From Salarias fasciatus (Eukaryota; Chordata; Actinopteri; Blenniiformes; Blenniidae), in assembly GCF_902148845.1 (NCBI RefSeq), contig NC_043765.1, positions 4,142,937 to 4,206,936 of the forward strand: a DNA stretch of 64,000 nucleotides. The letters run 5' to 3'. Position 1 is the stretch's first letter; the number at the start of each line of letters is the position of its first letter. Under the pieces are notes generated by a model that saw nothing but the letters and a program-made list of their open reading frames with translations, made no database searches and was not told where the DNA came from. Shown in pieces: positions 11,038-24,600 of this stretch. Made by a program: the position numbers and the translations under genes.

Positions 11038-13505
11038 AAACTGTGTGAAACGCTCCAGCAGTCAGAAATGATCCTCAGACTGGGCCGACTGACGCCGGGA
11101 TACTTTCGCCTTCTCCAAGTCAGTGTCTGTTTGTGCCTCAGTGATGCCACTGTGTCTTTATCACTCGCATGTCCCTCTTTTATTCAGCTGGATGTGTTCA
11201 TAGAGCAGCTATGTGCTGTCCTCATGACAAATATCCACTCATAGTTTTGACCAAGACTTAAGAAACACTGTTCTTTTTTAATGTGAATCCATCATGCTGA
11301 TATTGCATGTTAAATTATTCAGTGAGAGGTGGGGCTTTTCTCAGGAGGGTTAAGTTATGTAACCTGTTCAGACTCTACCTCACTGCCGCACGTTCTGAAT
11401 GAGGCACAAACACAGATACCAGATACCAGCATTTCTTTCATTTCTTTTGCTTTCCACAGCAGAAACATGTTAGCTGCTATTCTTTATGTGATTTCTTGGT
11501 TCAGAATGATGCTTTTATCAAACTCACTGCAGCAGGTCGGTTACTTGCTGATTTATGATCAGACATGTTATTTGAAAACTATTTTTATAGGTGCAAATGT
11601 TAGAGAAGCCTCATGTGCTACAAGATTGGCAATGATCATGTTTAGTCACGCGTTATTATCCTGACTTGTTTTTTTAGCTGTGAATATTATTGTATCATCG
11701 TGGTATATGCAGCCCAAACATTTTAATATCTATTTATGAGTATATCAATCGGTAATGTTCAATTGATCATCACATCTGTAAAATTGAGGTGAGAAACAAA
11801 CAAGTCCAATCAGCTCTGCTTTAAGGCTTTTTGAGACATGATGGAGATAGGAAATTCATTAGGAAATATTAAAATTGCAAAACAGAAACAAAAAGAAATA
11901 CTTAGTGAAAGAAATCACACAATTTTAATGCTTTATTAAGACAAACCCAACTTTTAAACAGCGGTTTGAAATAACTACAAACAAAATAAGCTAAAATGTC
12001 CCTTCAAACAAGAAAGAGCCTCTAAGGATGAGAAACGTTACGTCTCAGTTTCTTAAAGTTACCAGAGGGCGTCAGATCATCAGTGTGTTTTAGTTCTTAT
12101 ACCTTATTAACCGCAGTATTCTGTCACAATAAACAAGGTTAAGAAAGCTAAAGGTGTTATTTAACAGGTAAATACGGGCAAAACACTGAATACCCCTCAC
12201 CCTGGCACACATGGAAACCTGCTCTGGATTTCAGATGACTGAGCTGACCTCAGTTCGGTCCTGAGCTGAATGAATTTGTTGAAAGTATCAACACACTTAC
12301 AGAAGCAGTGTTGAAACATTACAGCTCAGTGAACAGAGACGAGACTGTAAATGTGCCATGACAGTGTAACAAACCATCAACATTAACAAAACCGAAGCAC
12401 AGGACAAAGAAAGCAAATGTCTAGACATACCGTATATGGAAATTCTGCCTCTAATGAGCTCCGCAACATTTGTGTGATATCCTCTGTGAATACAGTTCAG
12501 ACATTTAAAGAAAACAAATCACATTTTAAAAGGTTTTATCTCATACATTCAAGTAACTTTTTTCCATTGAAAGCTTCATTTATTAATATAGGTTAATTAT
12601 GTTGTCAATTGTCAAAAGGCTGATCCCTCCTTGATGTGAATGCATCAATCTTTGTACATAATCCAAGTGAGCTTTTACCTCTCAAACAACAGAAACCAGA
12701 AACACAAGAATGCCTTTGCAGGTTGTTAATCAAGTTACTTCGATATTCATTCACCTTGTGCAAATGTGTTTGTCTTGTACAGGAAATTCAAAATGTATAA
12801 AATTGCCCATGATTTAAAAAAGGGGGGGTGATGTGTATAATTAATCATTCCTGTTTAGGCTCAGCTAAGGATTTTACTTACAGTCACACCTAAAGAAAAG
12901 CTGAACTTCCAGTACATGTTTTTAGAATGTGGGAAGACACCAGAGTCTCTCTGGAGAAGACCCGCAATGCTCTGGGACAACATGCAAACTACACACAGAG
13001 GAACCACCAGACCTGGACTGAAACCCAGAATATTGTCAGTGTGAGACATGATGAGTGTTCGCCACTGCAACTCTGTGCTGCCAGAGATTAAAATTATTCT
13101 TTAAAAAGGTCATGTTTTGTGATTCCTGCAGTTGTTTGGTTGTCGGGTTGTCAAACATTTCCTGTCTGGATGTGATCACTGGATTGTTGATAGAAATTAT
13201 GATATCTTTATTATACCAGGGAAAAACCAATGCTACACACGAGTCTGGTGGAATAAAAAGTTGGATAGTTTTTTCATGCAATAATATAACAGTTACAAAT
13301 GATTATCATGGGGAAGTCACCTGTTCATCTAACCCTTTTTCTGTCCTGTCTGCAGAGGCAGGTGTCAGGCGAGGTCCGCATGCAGCCGCAGGGCAGCCTG
13401 ATCGACCCCCTCGCCATGACGATGGCCGCCGTGGGGGTGGGAGTGTCTGTGTACAGCGCCAGGCAGATGGCAGACAGGGTCCAGCTGAAGCAGCCACATG
13501 CCTGA
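11038..13505 (+). CDS. Unidentified gene, last two coding exons (5' part not found)
   Basis: I cannot name this gene. Exon A (11038-11118, 81 nt) has a CCCACAG acceptor and a GTCAGT donor. Exon B (13356-13505) has a TCTGCAG acceptor and ends in TGA. Both are phase 0 and join to a 76-residue end. Exon A encodes a helical, leucine-rich stretch (KLCETLQQSEMILRLG, then RLTPGYFRLLQ). Exon B encodes a GC-rich, codon-biased segment with a glycine/valine/alanine hydrophobic run (LAMTMAAVGVGVSVYSA) followed by a charged tail. That run is too polar to be a sure membrane span. No upstream exon or start was found between cfap69 and exon A; the first exons may be short or upstream of 11 kb. The clean splice signals and phase match make a real gene likely. 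Confidence 0.55.
11119..12884. other. Intron of unidentified gene, nothing else recognised
   Basis: AT-rich sequence with no coding exon I can support. A 111-residue open frame at 11329-11664 lacks splice logic and compositional bias and is judged chance. Confidence 0.5.
12885..13085 (-). repeat. Degenerate SINE, minus orientation
   Basis: Reading the minus strand gives the head of the common fish SINE: a region like 'gtggcgaacactcatcatgt', then a B-box-like 'gggtttcagtccaggtct', 'gtttgcatgttgtcccagag' and 'tccagagagactctggtg'. It sits in the intron between exons A and B of the unnamed gene. Confidence 0.55.
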
Positions 13506-15057
13506 CAGAGGAGAGAAAGCCACTCTGTGGGCGATCTGTGTGACGGACTGAGTGCTTGTGAGCGTCAGAGCAGGTTCGTGATGGCAGAGGAGCTTCTGTG
13601 TGTTTGTGGTGCTGCTGGAAGGAAAATCAAAGTGTCCCAGAAGGAAAAGTGTGAGTCACTGTTCAGCGTCAACAGAAAGATGTGTTACAGCATGTGTGAG
13701 CAAACATGAGTGAACCTGTAATATGATGAGGGCAGAACGGCGCAGTTCATCAGGGGATGGATTTTACTGCAGTAACCACCTTTCAACAAGAAACACTTCA
13801 GCATCGTTTCACCAGCAACACAAAATTATTTAATGTGAAATTTTGATTCCACTTCAGTCTCATGTTGTGTAGCTTGTAGCACCAGAGTCGTTTTCAAATC
13901 ATCAACCCCAAGCAGCATCCTCTCTTTGACACTCTATCAATTCTGAAGCATCTTAGGCAAAAAGCTTAATTTCACAAACTGTACTTCTGATTTAATGTTA
14001 GCACAGGAAATGTATGTGAATGTATAATGCTCAATGTTTTGACACAGATGTGTAAGTCTAAACTGTCCCTGAAATAAATGTGTTTGGCGTTTCCTGTGTC
14101 TGTGCTGGATTGGATGTTTTTAAAGCAGACTCTGGTTCTCAGGTTTCATCGGCGTGGGAAGCTCACGCTGTCGGGCCACTGCACACTCTGTATGGAGCGA
14201 TTCATGTGAATGAAACTCCCACGGGGGGAGGGATTTTTTGCTGTGAGCCTCTGCTGCGTGAATGAGACACGAGCAGTGAGCGAATGAACGACGCGCCACA
14301 TGCTTTAACATCAAGAGGTGAAAAAATACCACCTTACTGTACTCTGGTGCAGTGTTCACATGTCTATACTGGATTATTTAATTCACAAATCAGGCTCAGG
14401 CACTATCACAGATGGATGAGTAAACCACTGATTATAGACTGTAGATGGATTTGATAAAGTGTAATATGCTCAAATCGGACAAATATGCACATTGAATACC
14501 ATACTTTGATTTTCACGTTAACGTAGCTGACTGTGTTCACTGGAGTGGTTTGTTGTCCGATCCAAGGGTCTGTTATTTAGCGTTTGAAGCAAATGTGCTA
14601 AAAATCAAACACTTTACTTGACAGAATAAAAGAAACATGATTATTAAATAATGAGTTTTCATATATTTGATAACATATTTACAACAGATTCACTTTACCT
14701 TTTTGATAGTAAAATGGTTTTCTATTAGAAAGCTGAATATACCTGATCAATAATCTCACATTTTACTGCAATGTAACAATTCAAATAATTCCATCAACAT
14801 CAAAATACATCTCTGATTTTGAAATTGAATTGCTGATGAATTGTTGGAAAGATAAATTGTATCTTTATAATGGCACGCTCATACTGCAGAGACAGAAAGG
14901 CATCAAGACATGTTAATGTTTTCAGCGTCTTTCAGTTTCATTCTGTTTAACAAGGATGTCAAAAGTAAAAAAACAACATGCATGTATATTTGTACATTAT
15001 GTACGTTGTTTGGTAGAAAATGTTGCCTAGTTTTTTTATACAATAATTTAAAACTGA
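13506..15057. other. 3' flank of unnamed gene and intergenic DNA
   Basis: An AATAAA at about 14072-14077 could end the transcript of the gene with exons A and B. The remainder is AT-rich without a supported gene. Confidence 0.45.
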
Positions 15058-15180
15058 CGTGCGCTAGTGGTGTAGTGGTTAGCTCTCTCGGCTCACAGCA
15101 AGTGGACTCCGTGTCAGAGCTCTCGCTATGTTGAGTTGCTTGTTCGTTCTGTACGTGTAGAAGTTGTCTGGTTCTAACCC
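15058..15180 (+). repeat. SINE head fragment upstream of slc9a1
   Basis: The tRNA-related start 'ctagtggtgtagtggttagc' (an A-box-like part), followed by 'tctctcggctcacagcaag' and later 'ctggttctaaccca', is the head of the same fish SINE family. It is diverged and truncated, and lies about 470 bases before the slc9a1 start codon. Confidence 0.6.
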
Positions 15181-15479
15181 AGACGTGCACACAGATGTGG
15201 GTGGGATGAACTAAAGAACAAAATGTTTCGTTTCCCATCAACAGTTGCAGCGCCTGTAATTCAGCCCTCCCTCCAGTAGGTGTCCCTGTAGCGCAGACGG
15301 CCTCTGGCGGAGCAGAGAAGCACTCAGACTGATGGATGGAAGCTGCCTGCCGCTCACTGTAGTTTGAAAGCAGCGCACTGTGCGGGAGTCAAACCCTCAC
15401 ACTTCTATGTGAAACCACCTCCCCCTGCATGCCATGTCACTATTTGTGCGTTTCTTGGTAGGCGACACAAACCGCCGTC

Positions 15480-15645
15480 TGCTGACCAGCGATGCGCAGT
15501 TTTATCACGCCTGGGGAGTTTGTGCGTAAAAGTGCGCGGCGCTCCGCGGCGCAGCGCGCTCGCTTCCCCCTCCTATCCTCCTCTTCATCTTCCTCGGCTG
15601 TCGAACCGAGCGGCGCCTCGCAGCCCCCAGAAGAGCCTCTGAGAA
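15480..15645 (+). promoter_or_regulatory. slc9a1: GC-rich promoter/5' UTR region of slc9a1
   Basis: Base composition changes abruptly to CpG-rich (repeated GCGCGG, CGCCTCG, GCGCAGCGCG) just before the start codon and stays so through coding exon 1. There is no TATA box, as expected for a CpG-island promoter. The exact transcription start cannot be read. Confidence 0.6.
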
Positions 15646-18600
15646 ATGGCAGGGCTCCGTCCGCGGCCGCGGCTCGCCGCCGCCTGCTGCGCCGTGTTGC
15701 TGCTCTTCGTGTCCGCCGCAGCCTCCGTGTCGAGTCGTGATGATGCTGCGGGAGTCGAGGGGGACTCGTGGGAAAACCCAGCCCGGTCCACGCACGAGGA
15801 CCCGCATCACCGCACCAACTCCACCGTGCACAAGAAGGCTTTCCCCGTCCTGTCCTTCAACTTCGACCACGTCAGGAAGCCGTTTGAGATCTCCCTGTGG
15901 ATCCTGCTGGCCCTGCTCATGAAACTTGGTGAGTGTCACTAATCAATAATCGATACGCCCTCATCTGGAGGAGACACTGGCACCCCATCATTCATGTTTT
16001 GCTTCCTAAAAAGTTACATTCAAAGTTCATTTGGGTGCGAAAGTTAAATCCAAGTGTGGATTCCTGAACGTGAACAGAGTGGGTTTAGCAGTTTCCTCCT
16101 CAGTCTCACCCTCACCACGTGCACAGGGATGAACGGGTGAACGTGACATTAGTGTTAAGCTCTTTGGTGAAGTGGTGAAAATGCACCACATCAGTGGAGT
16201 TCATGTGGTATGTAGCACCTGCGGCGGTTGGCACTGTCCCCTCACATTGATAGGATCCCTGGTTTGAGCCTGAGCTTCCTGCTGCCATTCATCCTTCAGA
16301 GACTTGCCAGAAACACACAGCTGTCATCCGAGGATGGCACTGCGCAAATAATGGATCATTAATCTCTTTCAGTGTCTACAGGGGGCAGTTTGCTGCTTTA
16401 TCACCCAGCAGGCTATGCTGACTTTCGCCTCTTTTTTTAATGGGATGAAATCATGCACTATTCATATGACAATTTAGCTTTGAGACTTTTTTTAATAGTT
16501 TTTATCAGAGAAATCATCCTAATGGAAGCGGCAGCTGCTGAAACATGAGCCGCTTGTGTGAGAGCTCTGCAGGGAGGATATTCGTGCCGGACTGTGTGAT
16601 CTTCAGCTAACAGAGTTTCCACAGGCAGCTTCAGCTATTTTAGGCCTCATGAGGAGCGTCTGTTGACTGCAAATGTTGAGGGGTGGTGGGAGTTTATATT
16701 GAGACTAATTGCAGGGATAAAGTAAACCCTCCCGGTGGTTTATTATGATTTATCTCTTGCCATGACATTCAGACTTCATACAGCTGCTCTGAACCTCTTT
16801 TAGATGCTGTATTCTACTTCTTGGAGTATTTTTAAAGTCAGGATTGTTTGATTGTTTGTGGTTTTACATATCCTTGGTTTAGAAGGATCATATTTGAGCA
16901 TATCCATGTCAATACGATGGAGCTCCTTTACTGAGACACTGTCAGTTTGTCAGGGACCCCCTCAGGGTCCCCCTGCTTGTTGTTGTGATGGAGTTTAAAG
17001 AAGCGGGCTTCAGAGAAGCTGACATTCATTCCATGTCGTCAATATGAAAGACACAACTTAGACTAACAGATCCTCACTGACAAACTCAGCTGTCATGTTA
17101 GGAATATTTCATTGCTAATGCTGTATATGTATATAATGTTAAGTCTTTAGACTGCAGCTTATCGAGCTATTGAGCCACACTGTGTGAGAAATGTTTTGGT
17201 ATATTTGTTTGCATTCATGAAATAGCAGCATTAATGCGACTGCACACAGCATTTAGTTTTTATTTTACTTAAAAAGGCAATTCAGCCTTTAATCCTGTTA
17301 CACTGAGTATTAAAGTCAGTATGTTTACTTCAAAAGACATTGAGAAACACAACACAGATTTCTTTTCTGCCTTTTTTCTTCTGAAAAGACCTGAAATCAT
17401 CTCAGTTTTCCACTGGAGGACAACTGGTGTTACCATGCTTGGATAAAATTCAGTTACAAAGAAAGTTACACTGATAAACGTACAAAGTAGAAATCCTCAA
17501 AGTATTAGTTACTTTTGAACTCTTTGTTTGCAATGCCACTGTCAAATATTCATTTCAATTTATTTGTAGAAAGTATCTGCATTTGAAGTGCATTTCTCAG
17601 ACAGACAAAAAGTGAATGAAATATCATTTTGAGTATCACAACTTTAAACCAAAAGCGTTTATGTAAAGCAGGATTTATCACTTGAAAGGATTCAGTTGTT
17701 AGCTTTACAGATATTGATTAAAAAGTTTGAATGTGAATGAAAACTCCTGGTGAATTGAGGAAGGTTTCAGATAGTGTAAGTAAAGAATAGGTTAAAGGGC
17801 TGAAGTAGGAGTTACATATTTGAGAAAGTATACATTTTTATAATTGGATTACTGTAATAACCAGTTTACTGATTCTCACTCTGTGATCACTTTTCTTGAA
17901 AGGCTGCCTATATTTAGTCTTGTTTAGATGAACTGATTTGTTTACGGACCATCATTTGATTTCTTACGTTGTGTTGGAATAATGTTTAGGATAACTGGAT
18001 TTAGAATATCAGATGATCTTCTTAACTCAGTGAAGCCGGAGGCCTCCGTGGAAATGAAGCTCAGTGAAGATGCACTGCAGCTTGTGTCTCAGGTCTCTTC
18101 TGTTTTTTTAACGTCCGACCGTGTGTGAGAGTGTAACCTTGATGCCCCTGATTGGCTGCCGGAGTCTGTCTTGTAGTTTTCCATTGGCTGTACCGGTCTT
18201 TGACCTCTTATCTGTGCGTCCAGCTGTTGTCTCCGAGGGCCGGCCTGACTTCCTGTCCTAATGCACTGCTCGATAACAAAGATCTCAGTGTGCAGCGTTG
18301 GGGAGGAGGCGAGGACGGCTCCACACAAGACCACTGACTGCACAGGAAACTTGCTACGACCGCCTTAACCTCAGTCACATGATTCAGAGATCAAATGTCA
18401 AGGTCTAGTTCAGGAATGACACAAACCAAGACCCCGAAACTGAAATTTCAGCGTTCGACGGCTGGCTCCTGTTTTGTATCACTGCAGGCCATTTCAGTCT
18501 AATTCACATGTCAAATTCTTGTGTTTTTTCTTCATTTTTGGATCAGTTCACTCACTGAAATGTATTGAGAATGAAGCTCTGGGCAGATCAGTTGATTCAG

Positions 18601-21600
18601 GCACCATAACAGCTTGTTTCATATTTTATGAGTACTTTATATTAAAGTGATTTTAATACTGTCATTATAAATTACTGCTGTGATACAAACAGCAGCACCA
18701 AGACAGATCGATTAATGGAATATTAACGCCCTGCAGAGAGTTTGTGTGAAAATCTTCTCCTCTGTTCTCTCGTATTCATGCTGGCATTTGCGTATGGCGG
18801 GATTAACCCTGTGAGCGGCCTGCGTTTTGGCGTACTGAGGGCTGGTTTGATTACACCTTCACATCTACGGGTTTTAGAACCACCTGTTATGCTCATGTGC
18901 CTGTTTCTGTACCGTGGAATAAAATGTGAGAAGAGCCACGCTTCATCGGGAGCACAAACTAAACTCAGGAGGAGCCACAGCTGGACTCAGACCAGGAATG
19001 ATCTCATGAAACCAAACCCAAAATGACATTTTTCTCTTTTTAGTGAGCTCTGACACACTTGAGGATTTCAAGTGTCTATAGGGTCATACTGGAGAATATT
19101 ATAAGAGCTGAACTCATTTCCACAAGTATTTTTTTTAAAAAAGCTCACTATCTGAATGTCAAATTTCCAAAACATTATGACATGAGACGTATTAGGCAGA
19201 AGGAATCATCCGTCACTCACATATTTGCTGTTGATTAATTGATGTAGTTTTAATTCAATTCTCTGCTACGAGAAAGCCTTTAATTAATTGTTTGTCATTA
19301 TCGTGTCTGCAGGGTTTCACATTATTCCCAGAGTGTCGCACATCGTCCCAGAGAGCTGTCTCCTCATCGTCGTCGGCTTGCTGGTGGGCGGCGTCATCAA
19401 GGCTCTGGATGAGAAGGCCCCCGACTCCGACTCCTCAGACTCCACAGCCTCCGCAGCCCCCGTCCTCGACTCCAAGCTCTTCTTCCTGTACCTGCTGCCC
19501 CCCATCATCCTCGATGCCGGCTACTTCCTGCCCATCCGGCCCTTCACGGAGAACATGGGCACCATCCTGGTGTTCGCCGTGGTGGGCACGCTGTGGAACG
19601 CCTTCTTCATCGGCGGCATGATGTACGCCGTCTGCCAGATCGAGGTGGCCCAGCTGGGCGACGTGGACCTGCTGTCCTGCCTGCTGTTCGGCTCCATCAT
19701 CTCGGCCGTGGACCCCGTGGCCGTCCTGGCCGTGTTCGAGGAGATCCACATCAACGAGCTGCTGCACATCCTGGTGTTCGGCGAGTCGCTGCTGAACGAC
19801 GCCGTCACCGTGGTGAGGAATCGCCTTACTGTACCCGGAGGTTCACGGGTTTGAATCCTACTGTCGACAGGGTGTCACTGTGGGCCCCTGAGCGTGACCC
19901 CTGACCCCTCCCGACATGCCCAAAGTTGTGCTTATCACAAAGAGACGATCAAAGTAAAACTGTTGATGATGTTATAGAATGATCCTTTTTTTTTTTCAAT
20001 TTGTGTTAAAGTGAATCAACAAATCTAAAGTGGAAACTCCTGCTTCTGCCTGCAGGTTCTGTATCATCTGTTCGAGGAGTTTTCTCAGGAGGGGACCGTG
20101 ACGGTGGTGGACGCCCTCCTGGGCGTGGTCTGCTTCTTCGTGGTCTCGCTGGGCGGCATCCTGGTGGGCGTCATCTACGGCGTCCTGGGAGCCTTCACGT
20201 CCCGCTTCACTTCTCACACTCGCGTCATCGAGCCGCTCTTCGTCTTCCTCTACAGCTACATGGCTTACCTCTCGGCCGAAGTCTTCCATCTCTCCGGGAT
20301 CATGTCGTGAGTCCATCTCTGAAGAAAGCTGTCAGAGCTTTCTGTTTGTCGTGTGGTTTCAGTGTTTTAGTTGTTTGTGTTCGTCTCTCGTCGTTTGCTG
20401 TCATCCTAGCCTCCATTTTATTTGACCCATTGACATCTCAAGGTGTTTATCCCAGTAAATAAACTTTAAGCAACAGCAAACATCTGACTAAAATCAATAC
20501 TACAACCCAATGAAATGCAGCATATCAGTAGGTAGTTGGAGTTTTGCATCTCCTTCCAGCTTTTTCCATAAAGAAGCATTTGTCAAAATCTTACCTCTTA
20601 TTGGTCATTCACTCATTTTCTGTTTCTTTTTCAGTTTGATCGCGTGCGGCGTTGTCATGAGGCCGTATGTGGAAGCCAACATCTCCCACAAATCTTACAC
20701 CACCATCAAATACTTCATGAAGATGTGGAGCAGCGTGAGCGAGACGCTCATCTTCATCTTCCTGGGCGTTTCCACCGTGGCCGGTCCCCACGTCTGGAAC
20801 TGGACCTTCGTCATCTTCACGGTGTTCCTCTGCCTGGTGTCCAGGGTGTTGGGTCAGTCCCACAAACAGCTAGACTTATATTTATCCTTATCATTGAGCT
20901 TTCGGTTGAAGTGTGCAAAGAGACAAAAATTACAACGACTAAAAAAAATGCATATTTTTTAAATGTATTGTTGTCATTAGATATGAATTGTATGAAACAG
21001 TGTCATTGGGAATCTGTTGCTTATTTTTTATTGAGTATAATATTAGTAAAGGTATTATCAGAGGGTTTTTGCATCCTTTCAGTTTTTTTTTCTGTCTATT
21101 TCAGGAGTCATTGGTCTCACGTACATCATCAATAAATTCCGCATTGTGAAATTAACCAAGAAGGACCAGTTCATCGTGGCCTACGGTGGCCTGCGAGGGG
21201 CAATTGCCTTCTCACTGGGGTTCCTGCTGACCGACAATCAGATGAAGACCATGTTCCTGACGGCCATCATCACCGTCATCTTCTTCACCGTGTTCGTGCA
21301 GGTGACAACCTTTTTGAGCCGAACAAACCTCATGATCCTCCTCAATGATCTCATCTGGACTCAAGTAGTCAGAAGACGTCGTGATGGCCTTCCTCATAAA
21401 TCTGTCCAGTTTTTAATTGTGGACGGGCTTGTGCTGTATCTGTTTTTGTTGTCTTCAGGGAATGACGATCAGGCCTCTGGTGGAGCTTCTGGCAGTGAAG
21501 AAGAAGAAAGAGAGCAGAAGATCAATCAACGAAGAGATTCACACACAGGTGAGAAGCTCAGATATTCAGTCATGAAGGGAAAAGCAGCTGTCACTGTCAG

Positions 21601-24600
21601 ACTTGGTGAAAACATTTCTCTTCTTCTATAATCTGAAAATGGTTAACTGCTTCTAGTTTCTGGATCATCTCCTGACTGGAATTGAAGACATCTGTGGCCA
21701 TTATGGACACCATCACTGGAAGGACAAGTAAGATTTGGATGATATGTTCCCTCCTTTTATTTCTCTTTTTTTTTTTTGTTGTTGTTTCAGTATTTTTTTA
21801 CACAGTGTCTTGAATTGAAAAAAAAAAAATCTGTACTCCAGAAAGCAGCTTAACAATTGATTGAGACCAGTGATGGGAGGAACCGCATTGAAATAAACAG
21901 CATTGCTATTTTTAGTAATGAGTAATCTAATTACTTCTTCCAGCACTTCTTCCAGCGCCGTTATCATTATTACAATAACATGAGGCTTGGTTCCGTTGCT
22001 GTTCACCGCTTTCAGCTTGGTTTTTCCTCCGGCAGAGTCCAGCAGGAGATTCATAGCCCTGATACAGCCCTGATCGTTCAGAGGCTGCTTTCAAATGGAA
22101 GTGCAGACATCTGTTGTGTCTTATTATTCCTTTACAAATATAGGAATGCTGACTACAGTTACAAATCAAACGTGATTGGTGTTTTTTCTCGTCACACAGC
22201 AACATTTTCGGCATATCGGCATTATTTCATTGTATCAGTCATCACCTGCAAAATCATCTGTTCAACTGTCAAAATTAGTCAAGAAGACACTTCAATACCA
22301 TGTATATCAGACATCGATCTGTTTGCATGAGAATGAGTGAGGAGGGTGAGGAGGGTGAGGAGGGGGACCAGTGAAGAAGTGAGCTGTGAAACTCCAGCTT
22401 CTTTTACAGTACTATGGGCTACATACAGTTTCCCTCTCTTTTTTCTCTCTTTGGTTTCTTTGTGTTTATTTTACAGTAAATCGAACTCTGATGGATGAAG
22501 TTACTGTGTGTGTTACTGAAAATTATAACAGTTTCCTTGGAAGTATGAGAGCAACGTGTGAATCAAAACTCGAAGGTTCTTCTTACTGTGAAATGCTTTT
22601 TTTCTTTATTTTCTTATACAATATGTTTTCTGTTAGCTAAACAAACCAAAAAAGAAAAAAAACGATCTCAGGAACCATTGTGACTGAAGGACTGGCCTCA
22701 GACAGTAGATGAGGGATATTTCAATGGTCCTCTGCCCTTATTGACAAACATCTAAACATTTTGACTGTCAGTGGTCACATGATGCCAAAAGGACAAAGCA
22801 TTTTGAGGGCACTGACCATTTGTTTGAGAAAGAAATGTAGTTTTTCCACCTCAGTGAACTGTTTTGGAAGAGATCTGATCTCTGACAGGTGAACCATGTG
22901 GTTCTGCTGAATCGTCCAGGTTATTTTTGACAAAAGAACCAAGAGAATTGAGAATGTCTGGTCTGTTTAGAAAAATGAGCCAAAACTGTTGAGAAGGATC
23001 TTTGCATTTTGGTGGCTCTGACTGTTTATATGGGAATGATAAGTGGCTTTGAAATATGAGTGAAACGTTTTGGGAGAGACATGAGCCTCTATATAAGTGA
23101 ACTATAGTGTTATGCTGAACTGTAAGACCGTTTTGCTAAGTCATCTTAGCGTTTTGAAAATGTAATTTCAGTTTCAAGAAATGAGCCAAACCAATGTAGA
23201 AAAACTGTAAAACACAGCTTATACATTTTGAACATTTTTGTTGCATCCAGGCTGAATCGCTTCAATAAGACCTACATGAAGAAGTGGCTGATCGCCGGCG
23301 ACCGCTCCACCGAGCCGCAGCTCATCTCCTTCTACAACAAGCTGGAGATGAAACAGGCCATGATGCTGGCGGAGAGCGGAAGCTCGGCCAAGCTGCCGTC
23401 CCTCGTCGCCATGCAGTAAGCCACGCGCCAGTCCCCACCCAGTTTTCCACCACAAATTATGGACATTTGAAAAGTTGATATTCATATGAAAGTCAAGAAT
23501 AAGATAGAAAAATCTCATCTATGGGGGAACGTAGTTAAAATCAAATCTGCCTGTTTGGAGTTGCTCAGAAATGTCCAAAAATGTGAATCCGCTGACCCTG
23601 AATTGGATAAAGCCACGTAACAGAAGGATCGATGAATGGATAGATTATTATTTGACACATCAGTCTTACAAACTGGGGAACCATGATTCAATGCTTCTGT
23701 GCTTTAAGGCTGGAAAAGACAGTGCAACATCAGTTGTCATTCAAAACCGTCCAGCTCTCTCCACCTCCGGTGACTTGATGTGTTTTCTAACAGAAACATT
23801 CAGCCGAAAGAGCCGGTCAGACGCCGGGTGATACCGAGCATCTCCAAGAGCCGCGAAGAGGAGATCAGGAAGATGCTGCGAGCCAACCTGCAGAAAACCC
23901 GACAGAGGGTGAGCTGCGGGGGCTTCTCCTTTATTGGAGCAGCACGAGAGTCCTGAAGATTCCGGAACGTTCCCGTCCCGTTTGTGATGGTTGTGTTTTA
24001 TTTGCTTCTCAGCTCCGCTCGTACAGCAGACACGACCTGATGATCGACCCGTTCGAGGAAGACATGAGCGAGGTCCGCTTCCGGAAGCAGAGGGTGGAGA
24101 TGGAGAGGAGGGTGCGTCTCACCAAAATCGGACGAGAATCTGCACATTTGAAACCCTTGAAAAGCGAGATAATTGGCGTGAACGTGCTGACGTGTTTATA
24201 TCTCACTGACAGATGAGCCACTACCTCACAGTACCTGCAAACCGACAGGAGACACCGCCCGTGAGGAAAGTGGGCTTTGAAACAGGTTTGTTAAGCAACC
24301 TATTGATTATTTTAAACTTTAATGAGAAGGCAATCTGTTGCTTGTGTGGAGTATCTCTCCTTTGTGGCTTTGGGGCAGTGTTTTCCAAAGTGTGGGACAG
24401 ATCCCCCCCCTGCGGGGAGCTACAGAGATTTTTCTTTCACACTATATAGAAAGAATTCTGCGACCTTTTAAACGAAAAGCATCTGGTAAAAGTCTTTATT
24501 TATTGAGCCTGTTCAAAAGGTCCTGACACCCGAAGCACTGCTTCAGCTGAACCTGCTGCTTGTCTCTGTTCCTTCTCCAGAGCACAAGGTCTACAGGTAC

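Noticed and set aside
11329-11664. 111-residue open frame
   Set aside because: No splice sites, bias or family motif; lies in AT-rich intron.
18742-19026. 94-residue open frame in slc9a1 intron 1
   Set aside because: No matching splice sites or phase with slc9a1 exons, and no recognisable motif.
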